Shown here piece after piece: positions 26,220 to 38,836 of a stretch of 64,000 nt of DNA; the stretch's first letter is position 1; each line of letters starts with the position of its first letter. The translations under genes and the position numbers were made by a program. Source of the DNA: Chionis minor (Eukaryota; Chordata; Aves; Charadriiformes; Chionididae); contig VZSF01001358.1 of the NCBI GenBank assembly GCA_013398295.1, forward strand, positions 120,939 through 184,938. Direction: 5' to 3'. The notes beneath the pieces are model-generated. The model did not search any database and was not told where the DNA came from. It was given only the letters and a program-made list of their open reading frames with translations.

Positions 26220-27785
26220 GTTAAATCTGGCCAGGGACATCAAGGGCACTATGCCCACTGTAGGAGAAGGTAAGCTTCAAGACCGTCTGAGGAACTTCAA
26301 GGTGCTTAAATCCATGGCACCTTATGAGATACATCTGTGGGTTCTAAGGGAAGTGATGATGAAGTTGCCAAGCCACTATCCGTCATATTTGAGAAGTTGG
26401 CGGTAGTCTGGTGAAGTTCCTACTGACTAGAAAAGGGAAAAAAGGAAGACCTGGGGAACTACAGGTTGGTCGGTCTCACCTCTGTGCCCAGCAAGATCAT
26501 GGAGCAGATCCTCCTAGAAACTATGCTAAGGCACATGGAAAACAAGGAGGTGATTGATGACAGACAACGTGGCTTCATTAAGGACAAATTGTGTCTGACC
26601 CATTTGGTGGCCTTCTGCAATGAGGTTCCAGCGTTGGTGGATAAGGGGAGAGCAACAGACATCATCTACCTGGACTTGTGCAAACTATTGCCACTGTCCC
26701 ACATGACATCCTGGTCTCTAAATTGGAGAGACATAGATTTGACAGGTGGACCGCTTGGTGGATAAGGAATTGTCTGGATGGCTGCGCTCCAAGGGTTGCA
26801 GTCAATGGCTGGGTGTCCAAGTGGAGACCTTTGGCAAGTTGTGTTTCTTGGGTGTTGATACTGGGACTGGTGCTGTTTAAAGTCTTTGTTGGCAAGAAAG
26901 ATAATGGGATTGCATGTACTCTCAGCAAGTTTGCTGACAACACCAAGCTGTGTGGAGTGGTCAACACTGGAAGGAACGGATGCCATCCAGAGGGACCTGG
27001 ACAGGCTTGAGAGATGGGCTCGTGCAAACCTCATGAAGTTCAGTCAGGGCAAGTGAAGGACCTGCACATGGGTCCGGGGAATCTTAAGCACAAATATAGG
27101 CTGGGTGTAGAATGGATGGAGAGCAGCCCTCAGGAGAAGGACTTGAGGGTGTTCGCTGATGAGAAGCTCAACATGAGCTGGCAACGTGCGCTCACAGCCC
27201 AGAAAGCCAACCACATCCTGGGCTGCATCCTCAGCAGCGTGGCCAGCAGGTCAAAGGATATGATGCTTCGTTCTACTCTGCTCTGGTGAGACCCCACCTG
27301 GGGCACTGCGTCCAGCTCTGGAGCCCCTGCATAAGAAGGACACGGACCTGTTGGAGTGAGTCCGGAGGAGGCCTCAAAGATGGTCAGAGGGCTGGAGCCC
27401 CTCTCCTGTGAAGACAGGCTGAGAGAGTTGGGGTTGTTCAGCCTGGAGAAAAGAAGGTTCGAGGGAGACCTTATAGCCCCTTCCAGTGCCTAAAGAGGGG
27501 TCTACAGGAAAGCTGGGAAGGGCTCTTCATCAGGGAATGTAGTGATAGGACGACGGGTAATGGTTTTAAACTGAAAGATGTGAGATTTAGATTAGATATT
27601 AGGAAGAAATTCCTTACTCTTGAGGGTTGTGAGGCAGTGGCCCAGGTTGCCCAGAGAAGCTGTGGCTGCCCCATCCCTGGAGGTTCAAGGCCAGGTTGGT
27701 CGGGGCTTTGAGCAGCCAGGTCTAGTAGGAGATGTCCCTGCCCATGGCAGGGGGGTTGGGAATATAACTATTCTGTGGTTCTGTT
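26220..27785 (+). mobile_element. CR1 LINE, about 1.5 kb, degraded ORF2 and 3' end
   Basis: The longest CR1 in the window. Recognisable ORF2 blocks in order include [19 protein letters not shown] (about 26478), [13 protein letters not shown] (about 26640), KFADNTKLCGVV (about 26930; the catalytic Asp-Asp is changed to Asp-Asn), KLNMSWQ and the QKANHILGCI segment (about 27170-27230), followed by the C-terminal and 3' UTR parts. The blocks fall in different frames with stops between them, so the element is inactive. The left boundary is approximate. The 3' end lacks part of the usual terminal consensus. Confidence 0.92.
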
Positions 27786-29356
27786 TTTCGTTGTAGTTTC
27801 TTATAAGCGAAAAGTCCTAGTGAATGCCCCTGTGTTCATAACACCTATTTTGACGATATACTGCAGTCAGGAGATCATTCAGAAATTAACCGTTATATAC
27901 ATTAACACAGTAATAGCATTAAAACAATCTAGGAGGGGGAATGGAGTTAACAAACAAGGTCAAGTAATAGTTTCTGTGTACAAAGTCCCTGGAAAGTGTT
28001 GCCAGTTTGCAGATGGTAAAGTGAGTCTCTTGGAAAACAGGGAGTGTTTGGTCTTTATGATGCTGTCTTTTTTGGTGTGCTGGTCTTTGTATTAAAACGT
28101 GGCAGAAATGAACTTTTGATACTGGTCTTTTCCTGCTTTTTCTCTCCATTATCAACTGCTCTGTTTTTCTGGTTATGTATACTTCTGCAGTCTGGGAGTT
28201 CCCTGGTTTTTCTGGCATCCTCATGTTCATGCTGTCTCAAAAGTCGAAGTGTACCTCTGAAAAGTTTCCTTTACCAGCACTACGATGTTACTGGTTGTCC
28301 CTTTGTTTTTTGTCTCTCATTTATGTTTTTATAAATTCTTTCCTTGTCCTGACAAACTTAGGACAAGTGTGTACTTGCTGTGCTGTGCCTATTCTCTCCT
28401 GTGCTGTCCTTCCGCAGCCTTCCAGGTGTGTAGTGGTTCAAATTAACTTTCTTTATACTTTAGAAGTCTGGTCACTTCCCCTTTTCATTTTCCTTTTCAC
28501 TTTTCCATTTGGCATTAGATTCACTGTCCTTACTGTGAAGGTGTAACAAAGGTACGCACAACTCATCTGTGCTTACATAGATGAATAAATTTTTTTTTAA
28601 CCCATCATTTTTACAATCCAGTTCATTGAGCCCTGTTCCCCCCCGCAACCCATTATGTCTTCTCTTCAAATTGCCAGCCAACCTCCCAGCCTTCCAGATG
28701 GCATTACTGGTACTGAAGCAGGGGCACTAGCTGAAAGTGGGGCAGTTGTACCTCTTGATTAAACGAATAAAGCGCACTGCGTGTCCTGAAAATGAGATTA
28801 CAATTAGAAACATGTGGTAGATTGTACACAAATGGTGCAGCGCACTGCCCGCTCTGTAGCTGGAAGTTCCAAATTGTTTGAAAGGCTTTAAAAGAAAGTT
28901 GGCACTGCCTAGCGATTAATTGCCTGATGTAGTTACCGTTAATTTGGCTGACTTCTCATATCTGTAAGAAGCAGAAATAATTCCTTTAAAAAAAAAAAAA
29001 AGATAAATTCAGGGATTTTGACAGTTTACAAGAAACTAATTGTGGTGTTAGATTATCAAGATGGTTTCATTTAGTTTTCCCACTTTCAGAATGCCACACA
29101 TCCCTTCCAAGTCTTTCTTAGAAAAAATACCTTCTAGCCGTGCTTTCTGCTTTAATATAGATGCTACTCGGAGCCTGTCTTTTCTTCCTTCATGTTTCTC
29201 AAAGTTAAAAAAATGGATTTGAGCATAGAAGGTGCATATAGTCTGAGAATTCATGTAAGCATTGTCTCTCTTACCTCATTTGGCTTATTTGTCTTATTTA
29301 GAACTACTCTTAATCACTTCCTAGACATCAGATAAGATTAGTCGCCAAGTGACCTT

Positions 29357-29419
29357 TTATGGTTGGACTCGATGATCTTAAAAGTCTCTTCCAACCTAAG
29401 TGATTCTGTGATTCCGTGA
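29357..29419 (+). mobile_element. Very short CR1 3' terminal fragment
   Basis: About 60 bases matching the last part of CR1: the GGTTGGACTCGATGATCTTA block, the CTTCCAACC block and two ATTCTGTG-type terminal repeats. It is an extreme 5'-truncated insertion. Confidence 0.85.
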
Positions 29420-30298
29420 CTTGGCATGAAGTATGGCAGTATATGCCCTCTAGTGATACCACGGAGTACTTTGTATGAGAAGTTTTCCTTTCAAATGGTC
29501 CGTGCAAGAGTCAGCAAAAAGAGGAGCTCTCTGCAAAACATCTCGTGTTACGCAGTGATGAGACCAGACCTCAGGTTGAATACACTATTGCCAAACCTCC
29601 TTTTTCTCAGATATTTGAGTGATAGATGGTACAACGAATGGTCTCACCAGAGTTGAAGCTGTAAATATGAAGGTAACAGCTGCACAGTGTTTGAATGGGT
29701 GCTCTTCTATCAAAGAATGGATGATAACAGAAAAAAAGAGAAGAGACTTTTTTCTAAAGCAGTTGTTATTTCTAGAGCTTTTCAGTTAACTTGGTGATAG
29801 CATGTTTGCTGTGAAAGCAAACTAAAGAAATTGGAATAATGCAGCGGTGTACATAAAAGTAAGCAAATGCTGACAGATATTAAGAGTGCATTCATAAAGT
29901 GAAGACTTGCAATAATCTTGCAGTTTTGTGCAGCTAATTACAATGCGTTGGGGTTTTTTTTTAAACAATGGACATTCCTCCACAAGAAATATGAAGGTGG
30001 CATGATAGAGCTTAACTGTTGGTCGATGTGGCTTTCCTCTAGGATTTCTGATGGATCTGTTGCTGTTTTGAGTCACCTTTTGTTCAGTCCATTTCTACAA
30101 GTAGAATTGCTCAGTGTGTGTTGCTTGTTCTGATGATTTTCTCCAAAAGAGATGAAGAATATCTTACATCTTCTGTTAGTTTGTTCCTTCCAGTTTTTCA
30201 GAGGGATGAAGCCATGACACTTTTGATATATTAATTTTCAAGGTGAAAGCCTGGCAATGGGATAATGGCTTTCTAATAAGAAAAAAAAATATCAACTA

Positions 30299-30970
30299 TT
30301 AATCACCCCGGTCTGATTTTTGTGATATTGATGTGATGTACTCATTGTTTACATTCTGAAATGTGTGAGTTTTATCACATTGTCCTGACTGAAAACAGTG
30401 CTTGAAGGTTGAGCAAGTATTCCGTAATGCTTTTGTATCTTCATGAGAACGTGCGGTAAAAATGGTTGCTAGAGGGTGTTGAATTGGATCAGTATCTGCC
30501 CTGGAAAGTTTTAAATAAGCACTGTTACTGGACCTGTTGGCATTTTCACTGCTGCAGGTAAAAATTTCAGTGCTTCTGGCAGGAAGTCTGAAGAACAATG
30601 TAAGATCTACTGAAATGATCTGTTCAACAAAGGTGGTTGGCCACCCTGTAGAAGACAAATGGAACATACTCACTGTAGTCCACCTCGACTGCCACTTGTC
30701 ATCTAGCAGCAAGGTAATTCTCTCCACTGCCTGCCTGCAACAAAGAGTGCGTAGATGCATAGAGAGTAGAGGCAGGGTTTTTGTCTGCCCCTTTTTAAGA
30801 AATGTGTTTACTAAAACCTCAGATGATGCAGAAATAGGGCAAAGGGGCAGATTGTTGAGGTGGGACACTCCTTGCAGTGAGAGATGTTTTACATATGTGA
30901 ATGACATTACCTCTGACATCGATTGGGTAAGTCTTTGTAATTCAGTAAAACGCATCAAAGAGAAGGTCAA
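30299..30970 (-). other. Unexplained 224-codon open frame in intron 1, antisense
   Basis: The minus strand is open for 223 residues plus stop, and a 149-codon frame on the + strand overlaps it at 30537-30986. This is long for AT-rich intron sequence. The translation has no signal peptide, membrane span or motif I recognise and is rich in Ser/Thr/Leu. There is no poly(A) tail or target-site pair that would mark it clearly as a retrocopy. It could be chance, an old gene retrocopy or an unlisted repeat. I do not call it a gene. Confidence 0.2.
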
Positions 30971-32599
30971 GCTGGTTAGGCATTAACAAGTGATACCAGT
31001 ATGCTGGTGATCCCATAGGTTAATTAATCCTGATGAGAAGTACAGTGAATTGGCCTTCTGGAGCTTCGACTGCCATAGGTAGAGTGCTTCTGGCAGTTGC
31101 TACTTGTTTATTCAGAACTACAGTCTGCATATCTGTAGACTTGGGTCATTGAAAAATTAAGCTTGGAAGGGACTTCAGGAGGTCCCTTTTTAAGGGAAAC
31201 TCATACCACAGACTCATAAGTTTGTAGATGCCATACTTATTTTTCTTTCTTCTCTTTGTTAAAGCCACAGATTGAAGACCTTTTCTGTAGACACTTGTCT
31301 TTTGCATTAAGTAACCCTATTAATATAAAAACTAAAAAGAAGAGGAATTACGAGAGTTGTTTAAAAAATGTCTTTTGTAATAGTGCCTTTACTTATTGGA
31401 TGCTGTTGTTGAAGTCCAGATGTGTGAAAGATATCCTATTGTAAAGCAGATTTTTAAAAAACAAACAAACAAACATTTGGCTTTAAGGTAAAGCTTTAAG
31501 GCAGTCAAGGAAAGGAGAAGAGTCTCACCAAAGTGGAGGCTCCAAACAGCCATCATATGTCCAGGCTTGACTGATGAAGTCACTTCATGTTGACAGAAGT
31601 CAGACAAAGCATTGTAACACATCCTGTTGTTGGATCATGGGTTTGGAAATTAGTGTTCTAGGAGTTTTAAATGAAGTTCAGAGCTTTGAAAATATAGTGT
31701 GATATTAGAACTAACTGCTGTAGAAAAAGATTTAGGATTAATGTATACCTACCATTTAAAATGGATTTTTTGGGGGATCATTTTCAGAAATTGAGCCATA
31801 TTTAATTTAATGTAATTCATCTAGGACCAAAGCTAAAAAGATGAAATACAGTGTTTAAACAATATAATAGCAGTTTCACAACTTGTACAAGGCAAAGCTA
31901 ATGGCTTCCCTAGAAGTTCTATTTTGTACTTTTGATACCGTTAAGGACTGAATGTAGAAGTGCCTATGAATGGACAACTGGATCATGATCCGTAGAATAT
32001 TCTTCAAATTGTTTCCTAAAACTAACTTACATTTTACTTTAGATCTCAAAAATGACTGAAGTTATTGGGGTTTTTGAGCTCTACTTCAAAATTTACAAAA
32101 TGTATGCAAGATATCTGTGTTATTTTGTGTATTTCATTACTAGTTTGTGGACTGTACGTTTTGTAGGCGCCTGTTGATCTCTGAAATTGGATATTTCTTG
32201 TGTATTAAGGATAGATACATTAAACAGTTCTGTTTCCACAAGGATATTCTTCTGTTTCTGATCCCAGTATATTAAAGGACCAGACTCTTTTCTACCGCTA
32301 ACAGAAATTGCCATGGCAAATATAATACCTTTTTCCATTTTTACTTGCAAACTTTTTGTTAGAGTTACTCGTGTTTTCAGACACTGTCTGGTTTGTAGAA
32401 ATACAGTTGCCAATACTAGAAGACGACACTACATGTAAAACTTAACAATAGATGTTAAAATGTTTTTAAGGGTGAGATTGGACTTCACAGCAGCGGTTTG
32501 GGCAGTGCAGTGTCAGGTGCTGTGTTTTTCCCTCGAGATGCAGATTCAGAGCGGCTGGGGATCAGCCGTGCTGTGCCTCCACTGTGCCAAATGTCTTCC

Positions 32600-32720
32600 C
32601 AGTGGTTGGCTCCCCGTTCGCGGCTCCGCGTGCGGCCAGCGCGGGCGTTCGGAGGTTGGTGGCGTGGGAACGCTTGGCGCAGCGGCAGTGGCAGGTCCCC
32701 AGTGAGCTCGTTGCTCAGGG
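32600..32720. other. Small GC/CpG-rich patch in intron 1
   Basis: About 120 bases with roughly ten CpGs in an AT-rich intron. Open frames of 81-125 codons cross it on both strands without recognisable similarity. Too short to be called an island. Confidence 0.3.
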
Positions 32721-33166
32721 GGATGTTGTTGCAGGGAATATCAAACCGAAGAAGAGAGGTAACTGTCCTCACCCACTGGGCAGACTTTGTAAAAGGCTTC
32801 AGGCAGAGGACTTCAGACTTACAGGCTTGAATTAAGCCCGGGCTGATTTTGATGAGCAGCAAGAAATATACTGGCCGAGTTTCTCAGGAACAGTGTTTTC
32901 ACAGTAGTGTTCTCAGAAACAAAGTGGTGCTTCATCTTCATTCTTTCCATCCCAGTGTACCATCCTTCTCCGTTACATGGGTGTGTTGATTCCATAACCA
33001 CAATGCTTGAAAGTACTCAGCTAGTAATATGATGGACTTGTTTTCCTTTATAAATGTGCTTTTTGTCTGTTAGAATTCATAGTGGAAGTTCTATCCAAAG
33101 TTGGAAAAGGAAATTTCAGTTGACTTCTTTTTGTGAGCTCAATGTTTTTGTGTGGTTTTCTTTCTT

Positions 33167-33183
33167 CCCCCCCCCCACCCCCC
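33167..33183. repeat. Poly-C simple repeat
   Basis: A 17-base C run broken by one A. The complementary G run could form quadruplex-like structure. Confidence 0.9.
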
Positions 33184-36100
33184 AGTTTACATCTGTACTG
33201 TGCTATGACAGGGAAATAAGTGTAACTTTGGAAAGTGGGGTGGTGTAACTGCATAAGCGTCGGTGTTGAACTGTGTCTGAACTGCTCCGAATCAAAGATG
33301 TGTCGTCCTGTTTGGATGCAGTTCCGCCTCAGTGGGAGTGTTCTGCTCTTGGCATGCTGTAGTTCAGGGGACAATGCTGTATTGCAAGATACACCTTGGG
33401 TTAAATAGATGCGGGTTTTTTCCTCAAAAACCCAATCTTGATTATAGAAAGCCAGAGGAATGCGAAAGCGTGTTACTATTACAGACACAATTTGTCTGTA
33501 ATAGAATTGGCCAGCATGATCTTGTTTCTTACTTGATTTTAATCATAAGTAAAGGGGTTTTTTTGGTGGCATCTTGTAGAGTCAATAGTTTCCCATCCTG
33601 TGAAATATCAACAGATGGCACGAGAGAAATGAATACAAAATGATGCAGCTGACTTCCACCATGTCACTCACTCACCTAGTGTTTTCCAGTCTTGCATACT
33701 CCGTAAATACTGTATCTCAGAACAAAGCTTTCTGATGTAAATTAAATGCTGGAATGCACTCTCCAAAGTATGCAGTAAGTCAAGATACTACTTAATTCGC
33801 TTTTTCTGTAGCTGGAAGAAAAGATATTTCTTTCAGGAAGTCAGTATCTTGAAGAGACCTCCCCCTTTCTTGGCTGGCCAGGCCCTGCGTGGCCATCCCA
33901 CGCCCTGGTAGAATTCAGGATTGTGGGATTCCACCACCAGTGGAGTTTAAGGAGTGTAGGATTAGGTAATGGTAAAAACCTACAGCAGATACTGCAAAGA
34001 GATCTTTCAGTGTTTTTAGAATTTTGTTTGATACGTGTGGCAGAATTTTGTTTCAGTTATTAACGCCAGAGGAGTAAAAGCAGAACTGTTGTTACTGGCA
34101 GGATAAGGAGATAGTATATACATACCTACAGAGAGCAAAAGCATCTGAAAGAAATGCATGTAAAGTAGGGAGGGGTAAAATACTTCAAAAAGCGGTGAAA
34201 GCTGATTTATTTGTAATGTTCTCATTCAGTAATTGGGTTTTTTATTATATGAAAAGATTAATTCAGTTGTAACAGCCATCTAATGCTTGTAAGCGCAGCA
34301 GAGGTAACGGGTACTTGATTTCAGCTTTGCTATAAGGGATGGTACCTGTTCACGCTTCCATTGACTCTGTTCCATGTTGCAAGAGAATTTTTATTTTTGC
34401 TGAAGTGTAGGAATGAAAGAACTCTGCATCTGACCTTAACTTTCTGACCTTCTGTGGTATTTTTGAAAGTTTCAACTAAAAATAGAGGCACTCATGTCTC
34501 TAAACATGGGGGGTTTATATTCATGTATCTGGGTAAATAAGTGTAGGGGGAAAATTAATCTTAAAATTTTGGATTTGCTGTCTCATTGAAGCACAGTATT
34601 TTCCATAGATCTTGATAATATAATAAATGTCTCATATTCTCTTAGGCAGTCTGACTGTATGTAGTTGTATTGTAATCTTGCTTAAGCCTTTGAATGGCAC
34701 GTTTGTTCTTAATTTGGTAGCAATTTGTCTGCATGTACACAGTGCAGTGACCGTTGTTTTTACATTCCTTGGCCGTAGGTCCCAAGGCAATGGTTCTGTA
34801 ACATTTTGAGACCAGTTAGAATGCGTACAAAACTACTGTGTATGGCGATGTTGAAATTCCACATTTAAGATACTAGAATAATGTGAAGTTTTTGCCGATC
34901 AATTACAGCCAGCTTATTATACCATGATGAAAAGTTTTGGAGTTGTTGTAGTCTCCAGTCTTCTGTTTTCATCGCTGGTGTTCTAGTCATATTTTTTGTC
35001 TTTTTAGCAACTAGAATATTTCATTTATAACATTTCTCACTGTGATGTATGTTCTTACAGTTTCAGTGTCTGTTGACGATGGCAGGTTAAAATTTGTTTA
35101 TTTAGCATTGTTCAGACTCCAGTTATGTTTTCATTAAGTCTTAATTAGTGTATGTAACATCCTTATACTTACATAGCCATTTCTTACTTTTCTTAAATTC
35201 CTCATGTGTTTTATAGCAATATGAAATAACAGTCTTAAAATGCATTAGACTAAATCTTGCTCGGCTATATGGTTTAATTCTTTTAGTCACACTGGTAATG
35301 TATGTGTGTCAAATAGCAAAAGTTCGGTACTTAGAGAACAGTTTTCGTCCTCATAATGTACAAAACTCGGTATTTTTATTGTAAGAAGTGAAGCATGCCA
35401 GTGGGCCAGACCACCGATGATGCTCCTTCTCAGCTGTTCACGTAGGATATTATGCCAAACTGTTTCTGTCCTGAATGTATGCAGCTACTTAATCTACGTT
35501 TCGGGGCTCCAAAAGAAACCGTAATTGCACTTAAGACCTAAAGAAAAAAATTTTAAGGAGAGGAAAAGCAGTCAATCCCAGAAGTCAGAAAAGACTGACT
35601 TAGCATCTAGTCCATCCTGTTACTTGTGGGGATTGTGCCTTCTTCCATTGTGTTCTAGCGTGTGTGTTAACATAAGGAAGGTTCCACTGTAAGACTGGAA
35701 AGCGGATTCACAAATCTGATACTTTAAGCATAAAAAAGCACCGTGTTTTAACAACTTTTTTGTTTGAGTCAACTCTGCCAAAGCACTCGGCATTGCTACC
35801 CTGTAAACACCTTCACAGAGTCGTACGGCCAGTGCAGGACCTGGCCACAGATAACCAATTCCTCCTTCACTCCAATTATTTTACGTACACTTGCTTGTTA
35901 GATTTAGTTTTCTTGTAGACCAAACCATGTTTCTAGCCCTTGTCACAATGGCATTTATGTTTCATGTTTCTGATTCTTCTGCTTCTTGTAACGTGATAAC
36001 ATCTGTGTTTTGATTGATGGTGGGTGAGGAAAGTTAGTTTTAAGAGAAGTGTGGAAGAGATTTTTCTTTCCTGACAAAATATTACTGCTTTTTAATTTTT

Positions 36101-37330
36101 CCCAAACCCATTTTCTCTGTCACATATATAATTTTTACCACAGGATCTTCATTCAAAAGATTCTTTTCCTTCAGAGGGATTTGAGGGGGTTCTTCTGTAA
36201 TTAGCTTTATGGGGTTTTTTCCAGTTATTGACTAACAAATGTACTAAAAAAATATAGCAGTAGCTACTGCAACAGCCCTTATAAAAGAAGACCCTGACAG
36301 TTTCAAGGAATTCTGCTGTGCAAATCTGCACCCTGTCTCCGGGCTCCTGTTGACGTGAAGAACCCTGTGAGGAGAGCGCGGTACTTTGGTCACCTCTGCG
36401 TGGCTGTTCAGGCTTAGCAGTGCCGTGTAAAAAGTTTGAAGAAACGGCAGGAAGAGATTACATAGGGGTTACATAAATAGTTGCTGCTGTAGTAAAGAAC
36501 TTCAAAAATTGAAAGTTACAGGAACTGTATCAACTACTTTGAAGTTTATTTTCTGGAAAAAAAAATAATCAATTATCATTTTAGATGAAAGTTTGAAACA
36601 ACACCAAAACCAGAAAGAGTACTAGATTATTTCTAAAATAAGAACTCTTTATTCTTTGGTCAATGCCTTGAATTTATGTAACAAGCAGCACAGAGTAGCC
36701 ATGTTTCTGGTCGTGAAACAACCATTTTTGTGGAGATGTTACAGAAAATAATAATACTTTTTTCCAATCCAGCGTCAGAACTCCAGGGTAGAAACCTCTT
36801 AGAGTGTGTATAGAGTTACTATAGAGTAGGTAGAAATTCGCATGTTAAATAGGTCATTTCACGGGGAACTGCTTCAGATGTGTTTTTGTGGTGGAGGCCT
36901 TGGAATATTCCAAGACTGAGATTGCAGAGGTGACAAAGCTGTTGTGCTTTTTGGCAGTTCTGAAGTAGGAAGGCTCCTGAGGTAACGATGAATGTTCAAG
37001 AGTGTCCTGTGAATTTGATCCTGTTTATAAGACCAGCAGTGTCATTTTGGGGGGATCACTGTCACATAGCTTTCTTTTCAGAAAAGAAATTTTATTTATT
37101 TTCAGAATGCATTTAAATAAAACTGCATCGAAATCTTTACTAGAATGACTTTAATCACTTAAGACCTGAGTTGGTGCAGGAAATTCATGTCATTTAAGAA
37201 GTTCCAAAGTGGTGTTTTTGCCTTACTCCCAGACATCTGCTGTAGATCATGCACAGCAACATGCTTACAGAAATATTTACATACATTATCGGAACAACTG
37301 AAGTTTGCTTTTACTTCTTTTGCGGTGCAG

Positions 37331-37492
37331 AATGGTGGCGAACAGCAGAAACGCACTCTCGTCCTGGGGCAGCTTTTTTCCCACCACTCTTGGGAATTCC
37401 ACCACTGTTTGCACCTCCTGCACAGAACCATGATTCTGCTTCGTTCCACTCAAGAGCTACAGGAAAAAATAGTCGGAGCAGTATAGAAAAAG
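37331..37492 (+). CDS. BAZ2B: BAZ2B coding exon 2
   Basis: This 162-nt exon (phase 1 to phase 1) encodes residues 52-105, reading EWWRTAETHSRPGAAFF then PPLLGIPPLFAPPAQNHDS and ending SSIEKG, closely matching remembered BAZ2B from other vertebrates. The acceptor is CAG at 37328-37330 and the donor GT is at 37493. Joining it to coding exon 1 forms a Glu codon (G|AA) and keeps the frame. Human BAZ2B reads Gly-Ala before this Glu, and here the six bases just upstream of the exon would encode the same pair, but no AG precedes them. The product segment is proline-rich, probably disordered, and has no assigned activity. Confidence 0.92.
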
Positions 37493-38836
37493 GTAATGGC
37501 TAAAGTTGCAGAGGGAATAATTGCATCAAACTTCCGCAGAATGATGTGGAATTTGAGTTTTGCCTCCCATTGTTCTTCCCATTCCTGAACAGTTCTATAA
37601 AAATTGATTGTTACTTAAGCATGAGAGATCCAAGTATGGACTTTCAATACTAACATACTCTTTCTACTTTTATTTTTCCCCCTCTTTTTCCTTAGATAGT
37701 TTGTCTAGGACTGAGTAGTGGGGAAAAGTTGTCTTGTAAAGCCTCTGGTTTGATTTGGGAGGCCTTGTACTTCAGTAGGGAACACCATTCCTCTGCACGT
37801 GAGAGGGAGGCGGCAGGTCGTTGTTGGGGGGGCACGGAGGGAGGGATGGCTGCAGCTACAGGATCTCAAGGGAAATCACCCGGTGGCATTAGACATTGTC
37901 TTGTATTTCAAACCGCTGGTTTCTGTAGTGGTATTGCATGCCTTTTGAAAGCGGAAGACGTGTTTATTTGATGTTTGATCCTAGGTTTGTTCAGCTTAGA
38001 GGAGTGGAGGCTGAAGGGTGACCTCGTTGCTGTCTGTGGCTTCCTCATGAGGGAGCTGATGGTCTCCTCTCTCTGGTTTCTGGTGACAGGACAAGAGGGG
38101 ATGGCTTAAAGCTACAGTGGGGGGAGTTCACATCGGATATTAGGAAAATGTTGTTCACGAGAGGATGAGCAAGCTCGCCGGGAAAGTGGTCATGGCCCCA
38201 AGNTTGGGTTTCGTGTGGTTTTCTTCGAAACTGATTGGTACTTCAAAATTGTAAACAAATTATTCTGAGATATATTTACTGGAATGTATATTTTTGTGTC
38301 TTGTTTCTTCAAAATCTTTTTTTTCTGCCTCTGACTAAAGGATAGTTTGAGCTCAAAAATGGGGAGTTTCAGGTTTGGGTTTTTTTTCCTCCTTACNGCG
38401 TTCAAGAAGCGTTTGGACAACGCTCTTAGATCTGTGGTTTAACTGCTTACGCTGTCCTGTGTGCAGTCAGGAGTTGGACTTGATGATCNAAAGCTACAGT
38501 GGGGGGAGTTCACATCGGATATTAGGAAAATGTTGTTCACGAGAGGATGAGCAAGCTCGCCGGGAAAGTGGTCATGGCCCCAAGCCTGTNCGTTAAATGT
38601 GTTTGTCCTTTAAACCATGGGTGCTCTGCATGTTTTGATAACTGGAACTCCACGAGCAAATCAAAGTGACTTTTGGATGGCAAATCTTTTAGTGTATGTT
38701 GGAAGTAACCTGCAGGTAGTCTGGTGTCTTGGTACGTGTTCATGGAAACTAAGTAGGTGTGACTGGAACGTCTCAAAGAAAGTATCTGCTACTTCAGATT
38801 TTTTTAAATGTCACTTTGTAAATCTGTTGTCTCAAG
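37493..38836 (+). other. BAZ2B: BAZ2B intron 2
   Basis: 1.34 kb. Its middle is a CR1 3' end broken up by four single-N joins (37985-38590). Otherwise it is AT-rich with nothing recognised. Any size estimate for this intron is unreliable because of the assembly problem. Confidence 0.85.
37985..38590 (+). mobile_element. CR1 LINE 3' fragment, scrambled by single-N joins
   Basis: The left part (37985-38202) reads as a normal CR1 3' region, including TTCAGCTTAGAGGAGTGGAGG and GGACAAGAGGGGATGG. Single Ns at 38203, 38397, 38489 and 38590 separate pieces that are out of order. The 95-base segment 38108-38202 recurs at 38490-38584. The piece 38398-38488 (GCGTTCAAGAAGCGTTTGG onward) is what should follow that segment in an intact element. 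An unrelated 193-base piece (38204-38396) sits between. This looks like misassembly inside a repeat rather than a biological rearrangement. Confidence 0.85.

Larger units (their letters stand above)
21830..37330 (+). other. BAZ2B: BAZ2B intron 1 (15.5 kb)
   Basis: Bounded by a consensus GTAAAA donor and a GTGCAG acceptor. It contains + strand CR1 fragments near 22.2, 25.6, 26.2-27.8 and 29.4 kb, an unexplained antisense open frame at 30299-30970, a small GC-rich patch at about 32600-32720, and a C-rich simple repeat at 33167-33183. The rest is AT-rich sequence in which I see nothing. Human BAZ2B has a further coding exon in this interval (starting HLFRTAGD), which I could not find here. Confidence 0.85.

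Noticed and set aside
26662..27034. Antisense frames of 121-122 codons
   Set aside because: Antisense to the degraded CR1 ORF2 on the + strand.
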